Made by a program: the position numbers and the translations under genes. The notes under the pieces were generated by a model. That model did not search any database. It was given only the letters and a program-made list of their open reading frames with translations, and had not been told where the DNA came from. Source: Prochlorococcus sp. AG-402-N10 (GTDB lineage: Bacteria > Cyanobacteriota > Cyanobacteriia > PCC-6307 > Cyanobiaceae). Taken from it: DNA of 64,000 nt. The stretch lies in NCBI GenBank assembly GCA_003216465.1, contig QCIU01000004.1:1-64000 (forward strand), in the 5' to 3' direction. Below, piece after piece: positions 1-7,272 of the stretch. Numbering within the stretch: position 1 is the first letter of the stretch; the number at the start of each line of letters is the position of its first letter.

Positions 1-101
1 ACAAATAAAACTAGTTTAGCTGAGTTTTTTGTTTGACCTAATATTTTATTTTCATTGCCGGTAATTAATTTTTTGCGTTTTTGTGATTTTTTTTTCTTCA
101 T
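1..101 (-). CDS. Possible 5' end of a small basic protein, cut by the window edge
   Basis: An ATG on the minus strand (complement of 99-101) opens a frame that runs 33 codons to the window edge without a stop. The peptide begins MKKKKSQKRKK and is very lysine-rich. It would continue outside the window. I recognise no family and the extent is too short to be sure that it is coding. Confidence 0.35.
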   Translation of the reverse strand, partial: MKKKKSQKRKKLITGNENKILGQTKNSAKLVLF

Positions 102-238
102 AAAATGTATTTTACAATATACTTTCTGCCTTATTAAAAATATAAATTAATTTTGCTGTACAATTTAGCATTGCTTGGAAATCATTATGGGAAGAGTAAA
201 ATCATAATCATGTATAATTACTATGTTAATTAATTAAT

Positions 239-445
239 ATGAGTGCATCTAAAAGAGAAGAAGTAAGTTCACATTTAAGGCACATAAGGCTAGAACTTAG
301 AGAGATGCATCAAATGCTTTTAAAAGATGATTTATTGCCAGATCTTAACGAGGCAAAGGAAGTACATGCTCAGCTTGATGCACTTTATGAATTATTATCT
401 GATAAAAGAAAAAAGAAAGTTAAAAATGAATTTGAAAATTTTTAA
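239..445 (+). CDS. Two-helix miniprotein, unknown function
   Basis: A 68-aa protein with no signal peptide or membrane segment, predicted by eye to be two amphipathic helices separated by a short linker (DLLPDL). The tail is strongly basic (DKRKKKVK). It resembles the 58-aa ORF at 1717-1893 (HLRxIRLxLRxMH then LLPxxxE) and, over its second helix, the ORF at 474-662 (KExxxQLxxx...DKRKK), so it looks like one of a local paralogous set. No known function; a coiled-coil or nucleic-acid-associated role would be a guess. Confidence 0.6.
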   Translation: MSASKREEVSSHLRHIRLELREMHQMLLKDDLLPDLNEAKEVHAQLDALYELLSDKRKKKVKNEFENF

Positions 446-473
446 GTTTTGCAAATTTTGATAATTTTTAAGA

Positions 474-662
474 TTAGGTGCTGATTGATTCTATTTTTTT
501 GCGCTTATCATGCATTATTTCTAGTTGATTGTAAATTTCTTTTATTTGTATTTGTAATACATCAGTCGAGCTGATATTACTTAAAGATTCCATAGCTGAT
601 AAAAGACTATCCTTAGCCTCTATCAAATGTCTGCATTCTTTACTACCCGCTTCGTAAGACAT
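474..662 (-). CDS. Small helical protein, unknown function
   Basis: A 62-aa soluble protein converging on the gene at 239-445. It is probably two helices with one Cys near the N-terminus (ECRHL). The second half, KEIYNQLEIMHDKRKK, lines up with KEVHAQLDAL...DKRKKK of the neighbouring 68-aa protein, so the two may be diverged paralogues. I do not recognise a named family. The start is the only ATG at the 5' end; no clear ribosome binding site is visible, which is common in this genome. Confidence 0.55.
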   Translation of the reverse strand: MSYEAGSKECRHLIEAKDSLLSAMESLSNISSTDVLQIQIKEIYNQLEIMHDKRKKIESIST

Positions 663-807
663 GATTTAAAATTATAATTATTATAAATACAGACAAAATT
701 GTTCAGTATTGCTTGATACTTTTAGCATATTAAATGGTTATTAATGTTATATGTAATACAAAAGAATACAAATAAGTTACTAATATTTACTTAATAGCAA
801 AAATTTA

Positions 808-990
808 ATGAGAGAAGATTCTAAAGATTATAGATTTTGTATAAATATAGCAATAGATAACGCTAAGAATAGAATTAAATTAGTTGACGAAAAAGATAAA
901 AATTGTCTTATAGAAGAATACGAAGAATGGATAAAAGATGGGTTTAACGATCAATCAGTTTTATTACTTAGAGAAGATCCAATAATATAA
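808..990 (+). CDS. Small acidic protein, unknown function
   Basis: A 60-aa, soluble, charge-rich protein (IEEYEEWIKDG in the second half) with no membrane segment, signal peptide or recognisable motif. It stands alone, with about 145 bp of non-coding sequence upstream and no obvious operon partner. Its composition matches the surrounding small genes. Length is near the limit at which a random frame can survive in AT-rich DNA, so the gene is probable rather than certain. Confidence 0.5.
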   Translation: MREDSKDYRFCINIAIDNAKNRIKLVDEKDKNCLIEEYEEWIKDGFNDQSVLLLREDPII

Positions 991-1011
991 AAATATTCAT
1001 AATTAATTTAT

Positions 1012-1107
1012 TTAATTTTTAACATTCGAAGTCACTTTAAGTAACAAATATAAACTAATAATAAAAAAAATAATAAGAATTATTGTTAGCGAAGAAAAAT
1101 TAGGCAT
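1012..1107 (-). CDS. Possible 31-aa single-span membrane peptide
   Basis: A minus-strand ATG opens a 31-codon frame encoding MPNFSSLTIILIIFFIISLY followed by a short polar tail, i.e. one transmembrane helix. The size and shape resemble tiny photosystem or cytochrome b6f subunits, but the sequence matches none that I know (PetG, PetL, PetM, PsaM, PsbM). Such hydrophobic frames also arise by chance in AT-rich DNA and no ribosome binding site is visible. It sits in the otherwise empty 991-1318 stretch. Confidence 0.25.
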   Translation of the reverse strand: MPNFSSLTIILIIFFIISLYLLLKVTSNVKN

Positions 1108-1180
1108 TTTATATATATTTTTTTTAATTTATTTTAGTTATAAACTATTTTAACAAATGATTATTTGTAGAAATTCAATA

Positions 1181-1309
1181 TTAACTATTATTTATTAAGA
1201 AACTAATGAATTTACTAAATTCTTCTTTATCTAAATTTATTTTTTTTGATTTATATTTTTTTAATTTATTGAATATTAAATTTTTAAAGTGGTCTATTTT
1301 TGATTGCAT
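1181..1309 (-). CDS. Possible 42-aa basic protein
   Basis: A 42-codon frame starting nine bases after the lipoprotein gene at 1319-1666 and on the same strand, so it may be its downstream partner. The product is lysine-rich (KLKKYKSKKINLDKEEF) and helical by eye. It is too short for the supplied ORF track. No family recognised; support is position and composition only. Confidence 0.35.
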   Translation of the reverse strand: MQSKIDHFKNLIFNKLKKYKSKKINLDKEEFSKFISFLINNS

Positions 1310-1318
1310 TATTTTTAA

Positions 1319-1666
1319 TTATTTCTCTAATAAATAAATTTTTTCTATACCAATTTTATCAGGCATAGTTATTTTACAGCCTTTATCTTTTTCTAAATTG
1401 CAATCTTTACTAGCAGGGAATGACTTCCAGGAACAAATTTTTTCTTCTGAAGATTCTTCAACAATTATCCATCCATCATTGAGAAATTTTGTAACGTCAC
1501 CCTCTCCACAAGAAACTCTTATTTCCATCGTGCTTTTTTCAATAACTTCATCACTTTGTGGGTCTTCTGAATCTTTTAATAAAGTTTCTTTATTTACTTC
1601 TGTTTTGCAACCAGTTAAAGACAATAATAATAAAAGAATTTGACTAAATCTTATTAATTTATTCAT
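1319..1666 (-). CDS. Small predicted lipoprotein
   Basis: A 115-aa protein with a classic type II signal peptide: basic N-terminus (MNKLIRF), a leucine-rich core and the lipobox LTGC ending at Cys20, which predicts lipid attachment and residence in the outer or plasma membrane facing the periplasm. The mature part is acidic with four further Cys (SCGEGD, KICSW, KDCNLEKDKGCK), possibly two disulfides. It may be followed by the small ORF at 1181-1309. No known domain recognised. The 81-aa plus-strand frame inside it is a shadow. Confidence 0.65.
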   Translation of the reverse strand: MNKLIRFSQILLLLLSLTGCKTEVNKETLLKDSEDPQSDEVIEKSTMEIRVSCGEGDVTKFLNDGWIIVEESSEEKICSWKSFPASKDCNLEKDKGCKITMPDKIGIEKIYLLEK

Positions 1667-1716
1667 TTAATTAAGAGTCTTTGGAGGGCATTTCTTTATT
1701 TCTAATAAATAATCTT

Positions 1717-1893
1717 TTATTTTGATTCTATTACTTTTAGCAATTGATCCATTTTATTCATTAATATCCTAACTTCATCCGGCTCTGGAAGCAACAATTC
1801 TTTTGTCACTGAAAGGTGCATTTTTTTTAAATCAAGTCTTAGATCTTTTAAATGCATTTTTACATTTTCCTTCTTTTGTATTACATCAGTCAT
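1717..1893 (-). CDS. 58-aa two-helix miniprotein, not in the ORF track
   Basis: Translating the minus strand from the ATG at 1893 gives a 58-aa protein, MTDVIQKKENVKMHLKDLRL..., ending in a TAA at 1717. HLKDLRLDLKKMH and LLPEPDE match HLRHIRLELREMH and LLPDLNE of the 68-aa protein at 239-445 at equivalent positions, which is strong evidence that both are genuine and related. It fills most of the 320-bp gap between the lipoprotein gene and the membrane protein at 1987. Function unknown. Confidence 0.6.
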   Translation of the reverse strand: MTDVIQKKENVKMHLKDLRLDLKKMHLSVTKELLLPEPDEVRILMNKMDQLLKVIESK

Positions 1894-1986
1894 GAAAAAA
1901 AATAATTTAAAATCAAATCAAATTAATTTTTAAATTATAGTGGTATTAGACATTTTTTTGGGATAATTTAGAAATTAATAATGTGA

Positions 1987-2424
1987 TTATTTTTTGATTT
2001 CTTTTATTTCATAGATCTCCTTTCCTCCATTGCAAAAATTTGTAGATAACATCCTTATCTGTTTTCTATTTATTTTGATAAGATTTTTATTTTCTTTTAT
2101 GTAATTTTTAGCAATAGCTTCACAGTCTAATTTTGATTTGGAATATTTAACTAATGGATAAAAATAAGCTAGTAATGTAAAACCAAAAAAAAGAGTAAAT
2201 ATTAGTCTTTTTTCATTTTTGATTAGTTGTGAACTTTTTTTCTTAGATTTTAATATTTTAATCAGCCATTTATCTGGCAAACCTAATTGAACAAATAATA
2301 ATTCTACCCACCATGGAAGAGATTTATCTTTTTCATGATTTGAGGTTTTAGAACCATTAAATTTTTTTGTATCAAAGGTTTTATTTTTTATACCTTTTGC
2401 CTGTCTGGATTCTTTTTTCTCCAT
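1987..2424 (-). CDS. Single-span membrane protein, unknown function
   Basis: A 145-aa protein with a lysine-rich soluble N-terminus (residues 1-34), an amphipathic tryptophan-containing stretch (SLPWWVELLFVQLGLPDKW), one probable transmembrane helix around residues 75-92 (IFTLFFGFTLLAYFYPLV) and a short C-terminal domain containing two Cys that could pair if periplasmic. I recognise no named family; it looks like a lineage-specific picocyanobacterial protein. Start is the first ATG in frame. Confidence 0.6.
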   Translation of the reverse strand: MEKKESRQAKGIKNKTFDTKKFNGSKTSNHEKDKSLPWWVELLFVQLGLPDKWLIKILKSKKKSSQLIKNEKRLIFTLFFGFTLLAYFYPLVKYSKSKLDCEAIAKNYIKENKNLIKINRKQIRMLSTNFCNGGKEIYEIKEIKK

Positions 2425-2548
2425 ATTATCAAATTTACTTATTTGGAATATAGTAGTTTTATTTTGATTTGAAAACTATATTTTTATTTTTAAAATTATC
2501 CATAAACATGTTTATTGTTAATTAGTTATTTAAATATATAAATTAATA

Positions 2549-2818
2549 ATGGCAAAAAAAAGAAGAAAGTTAAATAAAGATTTCGAGAAGAAAATTTATT
2601 CATCAAAAAAAAATGTTGAATTAGTGCTGGCAAAAATCTATGACATTGATGATGAAGATATCCAGAAAGAATATATGACCGCCTTCAATGGAGTTGTAAA
2701 TATTTATGACCAATTAAAAACTGATTATGAACTAATTGGATTCAATGATAATTCTGAAAAATTGATAAAGGCCTATAACGATGCCTTTAATTCATTTGAA
2801 TCAGAATTTGAAATTTAA
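2549..2818 (+). CDS. Helical basic/acidic small protein, unknown function
   Basis: An 89-aa soluble protein with a very basic start (MAKKRRKLNKDFEKK) followed by acidic amphipathic helices (DIDDEDIQKEY, SFESEFEI). No membrane segment, Cys pair or catalytic motif. It converges with the gene ending at 2827 with only eight bases between stop codons. No family recognised. Charge segregation (basic N-terminus, acidic C-terminus) is typical of small protein-protein interaction factors, but that is inference. Confidence 0.6.
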   Translation: MAKKRRKLNKDFEKKIYSSKKNVELVLAKIYDIDDEDIQKEYMTAFNGVVNIYDQLKTDYELIGFNDNSEKLIKAYNDAFNSFESEFEI

Positions 2819-2826
2819 AATTCTGA

Positions 2827-3033
2827 TTACTTTTTGAAAGGAATTACAGGTATTTCGATTTGATTACCCTTTAATAAGTTAAGATTTTTTAACTTCAATT
2901 CTTTAATACAAGTCGATCTCTTTTTCTTTCTTTGACACATTTCTTTGATTTGATAATCAGAAAGTGAATAAGCCTTATCAAGATTGAAATTTGTAAGTAA
3001 CAAAAATAAAAGTATATTAAGAAATAATTTCAT
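2827..3033 (-). CDS. Small secreted protein, unknown function
   Basis: The track frame starts at 3087, but the internal ATG at 3033 begins MKLFLNILLFLLLTNFNLDKAYS, a textbook Sec signal peptide with an A-Y-S cleavage region, so I take that as the start (68 aa). The mature peptide is about 45 aa, basic, with two Cys (EMCQRKKKRSTC) that could form one disulfide in the periplasm or lumen. It follows the DUF2103 gene on the same strand. No family recognised. Confidence 0.55.
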   Translation of the reverse strand: MKLFLNILLFLLLTNFNLDKAYSLSDYQIKEMCQRKKKRSTCIKELKLKNLNLLKGNQIEIPVIPFKK

Positions 3034-3089
3034 TTTTTTTTTGATCTTTTGTCTCTTTTCAGAAAAACTAAAAATATATGTATTCAACC

Positions 3090-3368
3090 TTAGCCAGATT
3101 TACAAACATCTAAAAGCTTTTTTAATTCATCTTTACTTAAGTCTGTTGAAATGAAAACTTCCTGAGCAGTTTGCCCTTTTCTTGCAATGGCTTTATAACC
3201 ATTAATCGTCTTTACTGAAACTCTAATAACTAAGCTTGAGGACCTGCCTCTCGCTTTTGATATTATTGCAGGAGTAACAGTTTTAATATTTATGTTAGAG
3301 GCTAGTTTTTGTAAAACTGGTATTAAACCTTCAATATGTGTACTATGATTTAAAACTACTCTTCCCAA
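3090..3368 (-). CDS. DUF2103 family protein
   Basis: A 92-aa protein beginning MGRVVLNHSTHIEGLIPVL, which matches my memory of the DUF2103 family (often labelled predicted metal-binding protein), found in cyanobacteria and some archaea. Conserved His residues in the NHSTHIEG segment would be the natural metal ligands. The rest (VRVSVKTINGYKAIARKG...) is compatible with a compact alpha/beta fold. Biochemical role unknown. It is divergent from petN with about 130 bp between and probably has its own promoter in that gap. Confidence 0.75.
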   Translation of the reverse strand: MGRVVLNHSTHIEGLIPVLQKLASNINIKTVTPAIISKARGRSSSLVIRVSVKTINGYKAIARKGQTAQEVFISTDLSKDELKKLLDVCKSG

Positions 3369-3440
3369 AGCTACTTAACATTGTATTAATATTGTATTTA
3401 ATTAAATTTGAAATTGAGAAATTAAATTTTATTTGAGAAT

Positions 3441-3468
3441 TTGACTAAAAACAAAATTAACATATAAG
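3441..3468 (+). promoter_or_regulatory. Candidate sigma70-type promoter of petN
   Basis: TTGACT (3441-3446) and TATAAG (3463-3468) each match five of six consensus positions and are separated by 16 bp. Transcription would start near 3475 and give a leader of about 27 bases before the petN ATG at 3502. Inferred from sequence only. Confidence 0.5.
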
Positions 3469-3501
3469 TTCTGTTATATTAAGTCTACTTATTAAATTAA
3501 G

Positions 3502-3603
3502 ATGATCTTTCAATTAGGTTGGGCTGCATTAGCCGCAATTTTTACTTTTTCAATTGCTATGGTTGTCTGGGGTAGAAATGGTGACGGTTCTATTGATATA
3601 TGA
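3502..3603 (+). CDS. petN: Cytochrome b6f complex subunit PetN (VIII)
   Basis: This 33-aa protein is too short for the ORF track but is unmistakable: a single transmembrane helix ending in [11 protein letters not shown], the signature of PetN. PetN is one of the small peripheral subunits needed for stable assembly of the dimeric cytochrome b6f complex in the thylakoid membrane, between plastoquinol and plastocyanin/cytochrome c6. The tail DGSIDI extends a few residues beyond the 29-aa plastid form. A good promoter lies just upstream. Confidence 0.95.
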   Translation: MIFQLGWAALAAIFTFSIAMVVWGRNGDGSIDI

Positions 3604-3742
3604 TTTCTTTTCTTTAACATACGAACTTTATTTAAATAAATTTCTTATTTTTTCATCTTTCAGTTTACTTATACTAATTACCATCTCCGTAATATACATT
3701 TCTTTTATTTCTTGGAAAGATAAGAAAAGGAAAGGTGAATGA
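3578..3742 (+). CDS. Possible small single-span membrane protein overlapping petN
   Basis: The track gives a 62-aa frame from 3554, out of frame with petN. An internal ATG at 3578 would leave 54 aa and still overlap the petN end by 26 bases. The product has one clear hydrophobic span ([22 protein letters not shown]) followed by a basic tail (WKDKKRKGE), giving a positive-inside cytoplasmic C-terminus. If real it would be cotranscribed with petN. The overlap and lack of a recognised family keep confidence low. Confidence 0.35.
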   Translation: MVTVLLIYDFFSLTYELYLNKFLIFSSFSLLILITISVIYISFISWKDKKRKGE

Positions 3743-3756
3743 ATTTTTTTTAAAAA

Positions 3757-4365
3757 TTATTTGCTCTCTTTTTTCTTGTTTTGTATTTTTGCTTCTTGAA
3801 GAAGTTCTTTTGCTTGTTCCATTTTCATAATGCTGCTTTTATAAATGCCAATATCTTTTTCTGCTTTATTAACTGATAAATTTAAATTATTAACTATGTC
3901 AGAAATAACTTTATTTTTCTCAGAATCCTTTAGTCGATTGAAATCAGTTGCATTAGAAGTAATTAAATAAATACCTAAATTCAATATCCTTGAGGAGTAT
4001 AGATTAGAATTATTTTTTTCTTTTAATAAAATAGAAATTTCTTTTAATGATTTTTCTTTATAGTCTTCAAGTGTTTTCTTAGAAATTTCTTTTATTTTTG
4101 AAGGTTCAAAATTTGAAGAATTACATAATGATTCAAAAAGAAGTACTAAATGCTCCTCTGGCTTATAATCTTTTGTTAATTCTTTGAATGTTTCTGTAAG
4201 ACCAACACAAAATAAATTATCTTGAATAAATTCATTTTGGTGATTTAAAAGATTCAGTTCAACAAGCATTTCATCAACTATCCTTTTATATATCCCTGGA
4301 ATTACGTAAGGAAATTGTTCATGAAATAACTTTTTGCTATCTGAGACAGTCAATTTTTCTTTCAA
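3757..4365 (-). CDS. psb29: Photosystem II biogenesis / thylakoid formation protein Psb29 (Thf1)
   Basis: The sequence SDSKKLFHEQFPYVIPGIYKR...VDEMLVELNLL and the later YKPEEHLVLLFESLCNSS are hallmarks of the Psb29/Thf1 family, a helical protein that associates with thylakoids and supports PSII biogenesis and repair; in other cyanobacteria and plants it is functionally tied to FtsH. The track start is at 4410, but the family normally begins just before the SDSK motif, so I prefer the in-frame TTG at 4365 (about 202 aa). The C-terminus is a lysine/glutamine-rich coiled coil. It is divergent from clpP, and ftsH is two genes away. Confidence 0.88.
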   Translation of the reverse strand: MKEKLTVSDSKKLFHEQFPYVIPGIYKRIVDEMLVELNLLNHQNEFIQDNLFCVGLTETFKELTKDYKPEEHLVLLFESLCNSSNFEPSKIKEISKKTLEDYKEKSLKEISILLKEKNNSNLYSSRILNLGIYLITSNATDFNRLKDSEKNKVISDIVNNLNLSVNKAEKDIGIYKSSIMKMEQAKELLQEAKIQNKKKESK

Positions 4366-4445
4366 TTTTTTATATGTAAACCTTAATAACCATAGCGTAT
4401 GTTGACTCAATATCGTTAAGATCTAATAAACAGATAAATATTATT

Positions 4446-5036
4446 ATGATCCCTTTAGTTTTGGAAGAATCTGGTGGAAGTGAAAGAGTATTTGATATTT
4501 ACTCAAGACTTTTGAGGGAGAGGATAATATTTTTAGGTGAACAAGTTACCAGTGATACTGCAAATAGAATAGTTGCCCAACTACTTTTTCTTGAGGCAGA
4601 GGATCCTGAAAAAGATATTTATATGTATATAAATTCACCTGGAGGGTCTGTTTATGACGGTTTAGGTATTTTTGATACTATGCAACATGTAAAACCTGAT
4701 ATTCATACTGTTTGTGTTGGCCTTGCAGCAAGTATGGGTGCTTTTTTACTTGCGGCAGGAACTAAAGGTAAAAGAAGTAGTCTTAGACACTCAAGGATAA
4801 TGATTCATCAACCACTTGGTGGAGCAAGAGGTCAAGCAAGCGATATAAGAATTCAAGCAAATGAAATATTATATTTAAAAGAACGTTTAAATTCAGAATT
4901 ATCAGAAAGAACTGGCAAAGAACTTGAAACTATTAAAGAAGATACAGATAGAGATTTTTATATGTCACCTCAAGAAGCCGTTGATTATGGCTTAATAGAT
5001 TTAGTTTTAGACAAAAAACCTATACGCGGAACTTAA
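4446..5036 (+). CDS. clpP: ATP-dependent Clp protease proteolytic subunit ClpP
   Basis: A 196-aa ClpP with the full catalytic triad by alignment: Ser96 in GLAASMGA, His121 in MIHQPLGG and Asp170 in DRDFYMS. ClpP forms a tetradecameric chamber fed by ClpX or ClpC. The start [21 protein letters not shown] is typical of the cyanobacterial and plastid type, with little or no propeptide. Cyanobacteria carry several clpP/clpR genes; the exact paralogue number cannot be set from one window. It is convergent with ftsH, and the two stop codons overlap within the palindrome TTAA (5033-5036). Confidence 0.95.
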   Translation: MIPLVLEESGGSERVFDIYSRLLRERIIFLGEQVTSDTANRIVAQLLFLEAEDPEKDIYMYINSPGGSVYDGLGIFDTMQHVKPDIHTVCVGLAASMGAFLLAAGTKGKRSSLRHSRIMIHQPLGGARGQASDIRIQANEILYLKERLNSELSERTGKELETIKEDTDRDFYMSPQEAVDYGLIDLVLDKKPIRGT

Positions 5037-6946
5037 TTTAATAATTGTGGAGTTCTCTCTTTCTCAGGAATATTTGTGTATTCAGAAAGTATTTTAACGA
5101 ATTCTTCTCCATCTAAAGTTTCTTTCTCTATTAAAAGATCTACTAATTTATCCATTGCCTCTCTATTTTTACTAATTATAGAAAAAGTTTCCTTATAACA
5201 ATCTTTAACCATAACTCTTACACTTTCATCAATTTGTTTGGATATAGAGTCTGAAACTTCGCTTCTTGTCATTAAATCTCTCCCTACAAAAACTTCTTGA
5301 TTGCCACTTTCAAGTGCTATTGGGCCTAATTCACTCATCCCAAATCTCGTAACCATTTGTCTCGCCATTGAAGCAACTTGTTGAAAGTCTCCTCCAGCTC
5401 CAGTTGTTATTTCACCTCTACCGAAGACAACATCCTCTGCAGCTCTTCCTCCTAGAGCACCCATTATCCTTGCTTTTAAATTTGCTCTGCTTACAAGAGA
5501 TTGATCATCATCGGGAGTAAACCAAGTGAGCCCTTTTGCTTGTCCTCTTGGAATCACAGTTACTTTCTGAACAGGATCATGAGCTTTTACTAATGTACCT
5601 ATAATTGCATGTCCAACTTCATGGTAAGCAATTAATCTTTTACTTCTCCCATCTGTTAATGGGGAACCTTCCATTCCTGCAACAATTCTATCAACGGAAT
5701 CATCTATCTCTAGTATGCTAATTGAATTTTTTCTTCTTCTTGCTGTTAAAATCGCGGCCTCATTTAATAGATTTGCTAAATCTGCACCAGTAAAACCTGG
5801 AGTTCTTCTTGCAATACTTTCTAAAGTTAAATCTTCTTGGAGTGTTTTATTTTTTGCGTGAACTTCAAGAATTGATAATCTTCCTTTAATATCCGGAGCA
5901 TCTACTGTAACTTGTCGATCAAATCTTCCTGGCCTCATTAAAGCTGAATCCAAAACGTCTGGACGGTTCGTGGCAGCAATAATAATTATCCCGCTATTTC
6001 CTTCAAATCCATCCATTTCTGTTAGGAGCTGATTTAGTGTTTGTTCCCTTTCGTCATTACCTCCACCAATGCCAGCCCCTCTTTGTCTTCCAACTGCGTC
6101 AATTTCATCAATAAAGATTAAGCATGGACTATTTTCTTTAGCCTTTTTGAAAAGATCTCTAACTCTACTAGCACCTACTCCTACAAACATTTCAACGAAT
6201 TCTGAACCTGCAAGAGAGAAGAATGGAACTCCTGCCTCTCCAGCAATTGCTTTGGCTAAAAGCGTTTTACCAGTTCCTGGAGGACCAACGAGTAAAACCC
6301 CCTTAGGTATACGTGCACCTACTGAAGTAAATTTTTCTGGTTTTTTTAGAAATGTTACTACCTCTTCTAAATCTTCTTTTGCCTCATTTACTCCTGCAAC
6401 ATCATCAAAAACTACTCCGGTATTTGCATCCATAGCAAATCTGGCTTTAGATTTGCCAAATTGCATCGCTTGTCCAGGGCCACCAGGCATACCATTAGAT
6501 CTTCTGGCTAACAGAATTAAACCACCTATTAAAATTGCAGGAAAAAGAAGATTACCTAGAATTCCTAAAGCTGGTGGAGCTGATTTAATAGGATGAACAT
6601 CAAAACTTATCCCTTCACTTTTGAGATTATTTATTAACTCAGGAGTTAATCCTGGTAAATCTACTCTTAATCTTTGAACTTTATTATCTAAATCAGAATC
6701 TATAGTCTCAACAACGGCATTCCTACCACCATCAAAAATGTCTACCGATGTAACTCTGCCTGATTCAATATAATCTAAAAATCTACCATAACTAATTCTT
6801 GCTACTGCAGAATTCTTTGGTGCTACCGTAGTCCCATTAGATTTTAAATTATCAATATTACTTGTCGAAAGAAATTGATATGAGAGAGCTATAACTAATA
6901 TTATTGGAAGAGCCCATAAGATTATAGTTTTGAGTTTTTGATTCAT
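5033..6946 (-). CDS. ftsH: ATP-dependent zinc metalloprotease FtsH
   Basis: A 637-aa membrane-anchored AAA+ protease. Two transmembrane helices (about residues 8-25 and 127-147) flank a lumen/periplasm domain. The AAA module has Walker A GPPGTGKT (221-228), Walker B IFIDEID (277-283) and the second region of homology (TNRPD...RPGRFDR). The zinc site HEVGH is at 442-446, with the third ligand Asp expected in TTGAGGDF. It resembles thylakoid FtsH proteases that degrade photodamaged D1 during PSII repair, which fits its position beside clpP and psb29. It is divergent from the SipA-like gene. Confidence 0.96.
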   Translation of the reverse strand: MNQKLKTIILWALPIILVIALSYQFLSTSNIDNLKSNGTTVAPKNSAVARISYGRFLDYIESGRVTSVDIFDGGRNAVVETIDSDLDNKVQRLRVDLPGLTPELINNLKSEGISFDVHPIKSAPPALGILGNLLFPAILIGGLILLARRSNGMPGGPGQAMQFGKSKARFAMDANTGVVFDDVAGVNEAKEDLEEVVTFLKKPEKFTSVGARIPKGVLLVGPPGTGKTLLAKAIAGEAGVPFFSLAGSEFVEMFVGVGASRVRDLFKKAKENSPCLIFIDEIDAVGRQRGAGIGGGNDEREQTLNQLLTEMDGFEGNSGIIIIAATNRPDVLDSALMRPGRFDRQVTVDAPDIKGRLSILEVHAKNKTLQEDLTLESIARRTPGFTGADLANLLNEAAILTARRRKNSISILEIDDSVDRIVAGMEGSPLTDGRSKRLIAYHEVGHAIIGTLVKAHDPVQKVTVIPRGQAKGLTWFTPDDDQSLVSRANLKARIMGALGGRAAEDVVFGRGEITTGAGGDFQQVASMARQMVTRFGMSELGPIALESGNQEVFVGRDLMTRSEVSDSISKQIDESVRVMVKDCYKETFSIISKNREAMDKLVDLLIEKETLDGEEFVKILSEYTNIPEKERTPQLLN

Positions 6947-7036
6947 TAATAAATTTCACACAATTTTTTTAGATTCTAGAATGAAACGATGCATTTCGTT
7001 GATATTTTTTTTTAGAATATTTTTATATAGTAGATT

Positions 7037-7270
7037 ATGTATAAACTATCTAACTTAAGCATGAGATTTAATATAAACGATAAAGTTAAGCTTATAGTTC
7101 CCTTATCTTATCTCAAAACATCAGACAATATGCCAATGCTTAGGCCTCCTGATTTAGTAGCTATTGACGAAGTTGGAGAAGTAATATCAATAAAATCTCT
7201 TGATACTGTTGAAATTAAATTCAGAAGAGGTTCTTTTTTGATTGATACTAACAAAATTGAAAAAATATAA
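7037..7270 (+). CDS. SipA-like small SH3-fold protein (DUF3148)
   Basis: A 77-aa protein whose core SYLKTSDNMPMLRPPDLVAIDEVGEV matches the DUF3148 signature (PPYxKTADPMPMLRPPDL...GEEG). That family includes SipA, a small SH3-like protein reported to bind the histidine kinase NblS/Hik33 and stimulate it in light and stress signalling. The second ATG at 7061 (MRFNINDK) fits the family length better than 7037 and is an equally good start. It is divergent from ftsH with 90 bp between; that gap holds the inverted repeat AACGA-TGCATT-TCGTT. Family call is from memory of the motif. Confidence 0.75.
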   Translation: MYKLSNLSMRFNINDKVKLIVPLSYLKTSDNMPMLRPPDLVAIDEVGEVISIKSLDTVEIKFRRGSFLIDTNKIEKI

Positions 7271-7272
7271 TT

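Noticed and set aside
6069-6596. 175-aa plus-strand frame
   Set aside because: It is antisense to the conserved AAA domain of ftsH, has a shadow-like Pro/Ser/Ala composition and no domain.
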